Below are positions 58,289-64,000 of a stretch of DNA of 64,000 nt, piece after piece; positions within the stretch are counted from its first letter, which is position 1, and each line of letters starts with the position of its first letter. This DNA comes from Macrostomum hystrix (Eukaryota; Platyhelminthes; Macrostomidae): positions 5,053,001-5,117,000 of the forward strand of contig CATNEN010000002.1 in assembly GCA_950097015.1 (NCBI GenBank), in the 5' to 3' direction. The notes beneath the pieces were generated by a model that was not told the origin of the DNA, ran no database searches, and worked only from the letters and a program-made list of their open reading frames with translations. A program made the translations under genes and the position numbers.

Positions 58289-58620
58289 GGGGAGAGCAGT
58301 TGATGTGTTGCCTCTCGCACCGAGGTCCCTGAGCTCGACTCCGCGGCGATGCGACATTCATTTGGGGCGCAGCCGTGGAGAGAAGGCTTGAGGGCTTTTA
58401 TGTCATGTGCAATTTACGCCCTTGAGGGCCAACCTCCAAGGTACATAGAGAGTGCACACTGCCTGACAATGAGAAAGTCAGGGCAGATGTACACACCTGT
58501 GTGTGTGTGCTCAGGAGTCAGCAGAATGGGCAGAATTGCTTCCTCGCTGGCTACGGTTCTAGTGTCACCAAATGATGCCATTGCCCGCAGCCCTCCTTTA
58601 ATTATTATTATTATCATTTT
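58289..58620 (+). mobile_element. tRNA-derived SINE, family 1
   Basis: Head gagagcagttgatgtgttgc, body with ggggcgcagccgtggagaga and gggccaacctccaagg, tail ttattattattatc. Part of the internal cacacctgtgtgagcgtg region is shortened. Confidence 0.87.
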
Positions 58621-58714
58621 TGTTTGTTTATTATTAGTTTCGATTTCCGCCTTCAACATTTATATTACATTTATAAAATAAGCGCACACTTTTCCTGAAT
58701 TATGAACTTTTGTT

Positions 58715-58935
58715 TTGTTCGGCTGTTTAGTCCATGGACTGGGGGTGCCACACCCACCGTCAACTACCCCAGCTAATGCAAGCTTGCTTGCAGTACTCAT
58801 TTAATAGCTTTACTAATGAATAACATAGGTAACAATGGTCAAGACAGTGTTAACTGTGTTGTTATGTGACACAATTTTCCATTGTAGTCGAATCGAACTC
58901 TCAGCTTTCAAGTCGTGAGTTAAACCAACTTGGTT
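58715..58935 (-). mobile_element. tRNA-like SINE, second family (diverged)
   Basis: Contains ccccagctaatgcaagc and a - strand B-box-like gagagttcgattcg, in the same order as the copy at 30,735-30,965. The central core is mostly lost. Confidence 0.5.
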
Positions 58936-58939
58936 TTAC

Positions 58940-59555
58940 ATATGTATTGTTAATTTATGAAGGCCCGTTCGCAGAAAAATGGTGTATTTACAATGTCACT
59001 TATTCTCATATTATATATGTTCATAACAGCACAAATTGACAAGACAGAACAGATACAATAAAAAACCCTTTGGACTGCGCAAATTTTTATTATGTTTACT
59101 TTCCAAGACGACTTGAATCAGTATGTACGAGTAAGAATGTTAGATCGTGAAGACTTTTGTAACTTCCTTATGTATATCTATACCAAGGTTATATAATGCT
59201 TCTCCACTCTGCGTCAATAGTTATACCAAATAATAGTTTGGAACTTTTTTATTCAAGCAAGGTGAATAGTTCAAACAGGAATTTCCTTTTAAGTTAAAAA
59301 ATATTGCTGTAGAAGAAGCAGCGAAGTTCCTTTTCAAAGATATCACAAAATTGCAAAATGTTTGTATCGGGTGAACTGCATGACAGTTCGTTCATGAATA
59401 ATTGCCAGCAAAATTCTTGCATGAAATTGCTGTCGGGACAGCATAACGGCTCAGGTAATTTTAATGACGATTGATGCGTATCTGCCAGGTCAACACTTTT
59501 TCTGCTTATTGTGTCTCATTGTTGCGAACTTGACAGGTGGCATAGGGCATCGGCT
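58940..59555. other. Spacer 3' of unit I
   Basis: AT-rich, no gene recognised. Confidence 0.5.
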
Positions 59556-59557
59556 TG

Positions 59558-60662
59558 TTAGTTAATCAGCATTTCTATCTCTTTAAGTGAGTAGTAGAAT
59601 CCTGAAGGAACACTCCAGATGATGCCCTGAGCATATGAGCCTCCGATAGCAATTGGAAAGTCCTTGAACTGTCCATTCGGATGAAATGCGAAGCACGATA
59701 CGAACCACCAGGCACCATTGTACATTACAGCACAGTTTCCCGAATAATAATCGTGATCAGCGTCAAATGTACTGAACTGAGTATTGTTGTGGAACGACAT
59801 GCAGTCCCCGACACCAGGAGAAGCAGAAAATCCAAAAACACTGAGCTTGTAGTTTGTAGACTCGGAACCCACGGCGAAGTTCGAGTACTCAGCCCAGCTC
59901 TCGGTGTCATTCCACAGCTTCATAAGTACTCGCAGCTTCCGATCTCCAGACTTTGTCAAGGTGTGTAGCATGTTCAGACCTGAACAGAAATTGTTTGTTT
60001 AAATGCAGCAGTTATGATCAGAAAATTCCCAAGGAACCTCCATGAAAACGAATGAGCCACAACGAAGTTAGCACTCAATCGTTACGCATAACCCCCTATT
60101 AATTTCCTTGGTCAGATGGGCTCGCGCAATCTCTCTCGCCTCTAATTTTTAGCATCATACCAATCCAGTAGTTTCCGTCGGGTCCCTCGCCGAACTCGCT
60201 CTGGTACTGAGTCCAGTTGCGGTAAAAGTTCACCGAGGCGGACACCCTGTGCTGCACGGTGGTCCAGCACTCACTGATGGCGATCTGAAAGTGAAATCAT
60301 GTAGATGAATAAAGTCAGTGCTCAAGAAAGCTCATTGAGCTGTCACTCACCCACACTCGCTGAGTTCCCTGGTTCGCATTGCGGCACTTCCTGCAGTGGC
60401 TCAGGCCCAGGCGACACCTGAAGTGAGTGCACAGCCTTGAGCTGGCATTGAAGGCCACCAGCTGCGCTGCGTAGTCGATTGTTGCTTTAACAATGCAGTC
60501 CACTTCCGTGGCAGTTGTGTACGACTTGGCGACCTCATAATCTGCGAGGCTGTCAAGACTCGATCTCCATTTTCGTTCAACCGAACTGACTTCAATGGCA
60601 TTGCAGTTCAAGACTGCAGCTAGCTGGACGAGAGGAATGATCGCAATCGGATTCAGTCGCAT
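59558..60662 (-). CDS. Secreted fibrinogen-related protein, unit I
   Basis: Exons 60662-60351, 60284-60161 and 59979-59558 (- strand) give about 285 aa. The 5' half (signal peptide [53 protein letters not shown], then [22 protein letters not shown]) is almost identical to unit G. Exon 3 is instead close to unit [61 protein letters not shown] and YSLKEIEML. The gene therefore looks chimeric. Intron 1 is 66 bp, as in G. The upstream open frame lacks an ATG, so the Met before RLNPIA is the likely start. Confidence 0.87.
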
Positions 60663-61096
60663 ACTGCACTTCTTCCTGCTTTGGCAAAAGCTTTTGAAAT
60701 TTTCTCTTCGCCAAGCAAACAATTTACTTAACAGTTTTCAGTCGTTTGTCTTCACTTGAATTGTTTTGCGTGACAACTAACTCTTCTGAAAAGCCCAGTT
60801 TTTTTCGAAATTTCTACTATTGCGTCTGAATTAAAAATTTAATGAGGCCATGAATAATTGTAGCATATAGCATAAGTGGCACTTCACATTCTGGTTAGAC
60901 TGTTAATTAGTGTAGCAGGTATGCTGGCAGACAAGTCTAGCTTTTTAGATGCTTCGCTAACAAAATCCCTCAATACCCTCGGTAATCAAACTAACTAGAA
61001 GACTAGCTCTGTACCATTCAGGTAGAGGCCTTCCAGCGCAGACATTTTTCTCTGAATTTCGGTCAGAAGTTTTTATGCCCTTGCCTGGAATACACT
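60160..61096. repeat. Duplicated block shared with unit G (copy 2)
   Basis: Counterpart of 53,148-54,108, covering exon 2, intron 1, exon 1 and the upstream region. Similarity stops at the exon 2 donor on one side and at ggaatacactt on the other. Confidence 0.88.
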
Positions 61097-61099
61097 TCT

Positions 61100-61715
61100 C
61101 CGTCAATGATGCCCCTGATGATCCAGGAAGCTGGACTGCTGTGACTGCTACCGTCTGAGATCGCCGCATTAAGTCGATTCTACAAAACCAGCGAGCAGAA
61201 GAGAGTACAGTACGTATAAGTTTTCCAGGTAGAATCACCCGAAAACAATTTTCAAACACAGAATTTGAATACTGTGACATTTTCGCTCGTACTCACATTC
61301 AAATATGAGCAAGCGAATATTTTTTTAGGAAAATTCTGCTTCATTCTCACTTCAAATTTTGTTGTCGTCTATAAAAACAGCTGGTATTATAAACGAAATT
61401 CTTCGTTTTACCTAAATTTGGCTATTTACGCTCGTAGCTTGCAACTTGCCACTGATCAGGTCGACAAGATGACTAAAATATAACAGCTAGGTTTTGTCCT
61501 AAAATGTCCAGCCTAACAACTCAAGGTTTATACCCAACGCATCTCAGAATCTAACCTATCTCTCAGCAAGTTGTCTAATCCGTTACGATGCTTGACTGAC
61601 TAGCAAGTAGCAATGATATAGCCAAACGAAACCGATGTCTTCAAAACAATGAGAGGTGAGACAGTCATGCATGATTGATACGCTGTTAAAAAACTATATT
61701 ATTGTCAAGTTCTAG
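61100..61715. other. Spacer between unit I and the retrotransposon remnant
   Basis: No gene recognised. TACGCTCGTA at 61,427 is the reverse complement of a 10-mer repeated elsewhere in the window. Confidence 0.4.
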
Positions 61716-61719
61716 CTAA

Positions 61720-61844
61720 CCTCACCTACCTGAATTGATGTACAATTAGCACCTGTCGATATCGAGCGAGCTGGGGTTGCCTTTCTTGGGAATCGGCACG
61801 GTAATTGACAGGTGCTAATTGTACACCAATTCAGGTAGGTGAGG
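61720..61844. repeat. 38-bp inverted repeat with a 49-bp loop at a retrotransposon remnant
   Basis: Arms 61,720-61,757 and 61,807-61,844 are reverse complements with one mismatch. The loop encodes, on the - strand, VPIPKKGNPSS, a reverse transcriptase motif that normally lies upstream of the region found on the + strand right of the hairpin. Confidence 0.85.
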
Positions 61845-62645
61845 TAGGCTACTCGTACCGTCCTGGGCGCTCTACGATTGAACAAGTCACCGCAATCCGC
61901 TGCGTCATTGAGACCTGCAGAACGCGTCAGCTGTCAGGTCTCAATCGGCTTCGTCGACTTCAGAAAAGCATTTGATTCTGTAATCAGGTCCGCGATTGCA
62001 GCGGGTCTGGCTCAGCACGGAGTACCCTGGCTGATCATCAAGGTGTTCATGGACTTCTCTTGCGGCTTATGCGCCTTCATTAACACCAGTGATGGCCCAA
62101 CTGAGGAATTCCTAACGACATCCGGAGTCCTCCAAGGCGACACGCTGTATCCCTTCCTCTTTGTGGTTGTGGTTGACTTCGTGTTGCGACAGGCCATCAG
62201 CGAAGAGGACAGCTTCATCCTTGCGCGCCAGCGCAGCTCTCGCTAACCGGAAGTGCTTCTCGGCTGCCTCGCGTATGCTGACGACATCGCGTTCCTGTGC
62301 CGTGACCCCGAGACGGCTCAGTGAGCCCTGCATCGCCTGGCGCTGGAAAGCTCAAAAGTCGAACTGCAGATCAACGCCACAAAGACCAAGGTGCTGTGCG
62401 TTTGCACTGCAACAAGGCCCGACCTCTACCTGCCGGACGGCGTACCTGTGGACGCCTACGATGATTTCTGCGACCTAAGGTATGTCGGTAATAAGCGCTG
62501 ACGTAACTGTGGAGATACGCATGTGTATGGCCTGGCGCGCCACGCAGCTGTTGCGCTCGATCTTCAAATCCGAGGACACTGACTTTCTCAAGCTGTCCTT
62601 GTTCCAAGCAGCAGTGCTTCTCCTGGCCTATGGCAGGAAGCGGTT
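61845..62645 (+). pseudogene. Broken non-LTR retrotransposon reverse transcriptase
   Basis: Remnant of a LINE-type polymerase, with conserved blocks in order: YRPGRSTIEQ, then after a frameshift near 61,930 IGFVDFRKAFDSV and TSGVLQGDTLYPFLF, then in another frame the catalytic YADDIAFLC, LESSKVELQINATKTKVLC, and downstream FKSEDTDFLKLSLFQAAVLLLAYG, the usual C-terminal part of such proteins. Several frameshifts and stops (for example after the DPETAQ segment) make it inactive. Endonuclease and 5' parts are absent. RTE- or CR1-like is plausible, but the clade is not resolvable by eye. Confidence 0.85.
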
Positions 62646-62649
62646 CCTT

Positions 62650-63445
62650 TAACGCCGGCGCGCGATGCCACCATCGATGCTGCTCACCAGCTGCATGTGT
62701 GCTGCTCTCGGCATCAGCGCTAACGAGACCATCAGCAATTAAGACTTCTACGCTCGCAGCGGCAGGAAGTCGTTGTCCACCACCAGGCTACACTTATTTA
62801 GCATATATGAATTTGTATATTTTACACACTGACAGGGTACGTTAGGTTTAAAATATTGGATAAAAAAGTTATCATCAGGACAGCTGCTAGAATAACAGTT
62901 AACTTTAATAAACTGCAGACACTTGCACTCAATGCAGGTTTACAGAGCACTCAGTGAAAGCAGTCTGTACTACAGACAGCACCTGTTTAATTTCCACGTG
63001 CTATACCAGATCAATGAGTTTATTTTAGAGTACACACAATAAACAAGAAAGTTCTTAAAAAAACAGTAGAAAAGTTGACACATAATTATGATAACAAAAA
63101 GTTGAACTCAGTGCCTTAAGCTGTAATTTTAGGAACATAGACTGATTTAAGTAGTCGACAATAAAATATTTCTTAAGAATTACGACTCCTTGACTATTTG
63201 TGTGTCAGAGATTCAGCATTCAGGTCTATCATACAATAGTGTAGGGGATTTAAAATTAAAGTTACATAAAATTCAACCCAAGCGAAAGACAATTTGCTAG
63301 ATAATGGCATAATGAGGGTCATTTGGCATATGAAAGGAGATAATGTCTGAATTGGGGGATGATTTAGCATATTTGATTAATTGACCAACTAAGCCGACTA
63401 AACCTGGGCAGAAAGCGCATTTTTTAACTCAAGTATCACCAGGTG
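62650..63445. other. AT-rich spacer
   Basis: No gene or repeat recognised beyond AT-rich sequence. Confidence 0.5.
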
Positions 63446-63449
63446 CTAG

Positions 63450-63472
63450 AGATCTATCTATCTATCTATTTT
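63450..63472. repeat. (TATC)n microsatellite
   Basis: About five ctat/tatc units directly precede a G-run and a sharp change to GC-rich DNA, as at the junction of an inserted element. Confidence 0.85.
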
Positions 63473-64000
63473 GCAGGGGGGCCCGGGGCACTTGTCGCAC
63501 AAGCGACGGAGCGGCACGCCCCCGACCGGCGAACTAGGCGCTTTTGCGCCCATCGCGCCGCCTCCCCTGAGCAGGCACCACACACAGCAGCACAGACCAG
63601 CCGGGGAGGGCAGGAGGCACCCAGAATAGGCAGCAGTGTCCCACACCCCAGCCCCACACGCACATAGCAGACCAAGCCGGGGCGGAAGGCTGATAAGAAA
63701 TCAGTCCTCAGGGGGGGCCGGGTGATGAGTGTACACTTATCCAATCGCGCTGACGGAAGTCCAGAAAGCGCGCGGCGGTGTACACCCGCCCTCCAGCCAC
63801 CCCCCGCAAGGTCTCACGCCCCAGCGCCAACGCACACGCCACACAACTCACGCAACGCAGAACAGGCACACAGAGGTAGGAGCGAAGCTATTATTTCAAG
63901 CTTTGATTGCACGAAATATGGTGCACCTCCGCCGGTCGCTACTGTCCAAACCCCCCAACAAGCCCCGAAATTAATCGTGAATTGAAGGGTAAATCGAACT
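63473..64000. other. GC-rich segment of unknown nature at the window edge
   Basis: Starts with ggggggcccggggcac and contains a repeated cacgcc/cacaca vocabulary and gggggggccgggtgatgagt. Open frames exist on both strands but resemble no family. The abrupt border with AT-rich DNA suggests the end of a transposable element running out of the window. Confidence 0.35.

Noticed and set aside
63443-63985. Short Pro/Arg-rich open frames in the GC-rich end segment
   Set aside because: Composition-driven on both strands, no motif, and the segment looks like a transposable-element end.

Overview
The window is eukaryotic nuclear DNA from an invertebrate animal. Genes are split by introns with GT-AG boundaries (one looks GC-AG), 3' ends carry AATAAA signals, tRNA-derived SINEs are common, and tandem repeats are abundant. 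The conserved proteins (MTG2, UVSSA, NUP85, PDE1, a PDZ-LIM protein) are pan-metazoan. A spiralian such as a flatworm would fit the compact genes, repeat load and fibrinogen-related gene family, but the species cannot be fixed from the sequence.

Region 1 (1-34,000) holds five conserved genes separated or interrupted by tandem repeats. On the + strand are the last exon of a mitoribosomal GTPase (MTG2, 209-509), a complete three-exon UVSSA (1692-5594) and a complete five-exon NUP85 (12795-17315). On the - strand are PDE1, a calcium/calmodulin-type cyclic nucleotide phosphodiesterase (27007-21993), and a two-exon PDZ-LIM (ALP/Enigma-type) gene (32522-31206). Almost every intron or spacer here has its own minisatellite (units of 16 to 55 bp). 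The largest is a 6.8-kb array of a 21-bp unit between UVSSA and NUP85.

Region 2 (34,900-60,700) is a cluster of nine related three-exon units. Each encodes a secreted protein of about 280-290 residues: signal peptide, a short Cys-rich N-terminal module ending in an HCRKC-like motif, then a fibrinogen-related domain (FReD). Seven units read intact (A, C, D, F, G, H, I; all on -). Two are broken: B on -, E on +. Exon architecture is nearly invariant (exon 2 of 124 bp in most copies; exon 3 of 422 or 425 bp). Exon 2 is almost identical between units whose first and last exons have diverged, and units G and I share their 5' halves and upstream DNA but have different last exons. This looks like a fast-evolving lectin or immune-recognition type locus shaped by duplication, gene conversion and chimera formation; that function is inferred from the family only.

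Region 3 (61,700-64,000) contains a broken non-LTR retrotransposon reverse transcriptase with a 38-bp inverted repeat, then a GC-rich segment of unknown nature. A roughly 360-bp tRNA-derived SINE occurs at least ten times across the window, often inside FReD introns, and a second tRNA-like SINE family occurs about four times.
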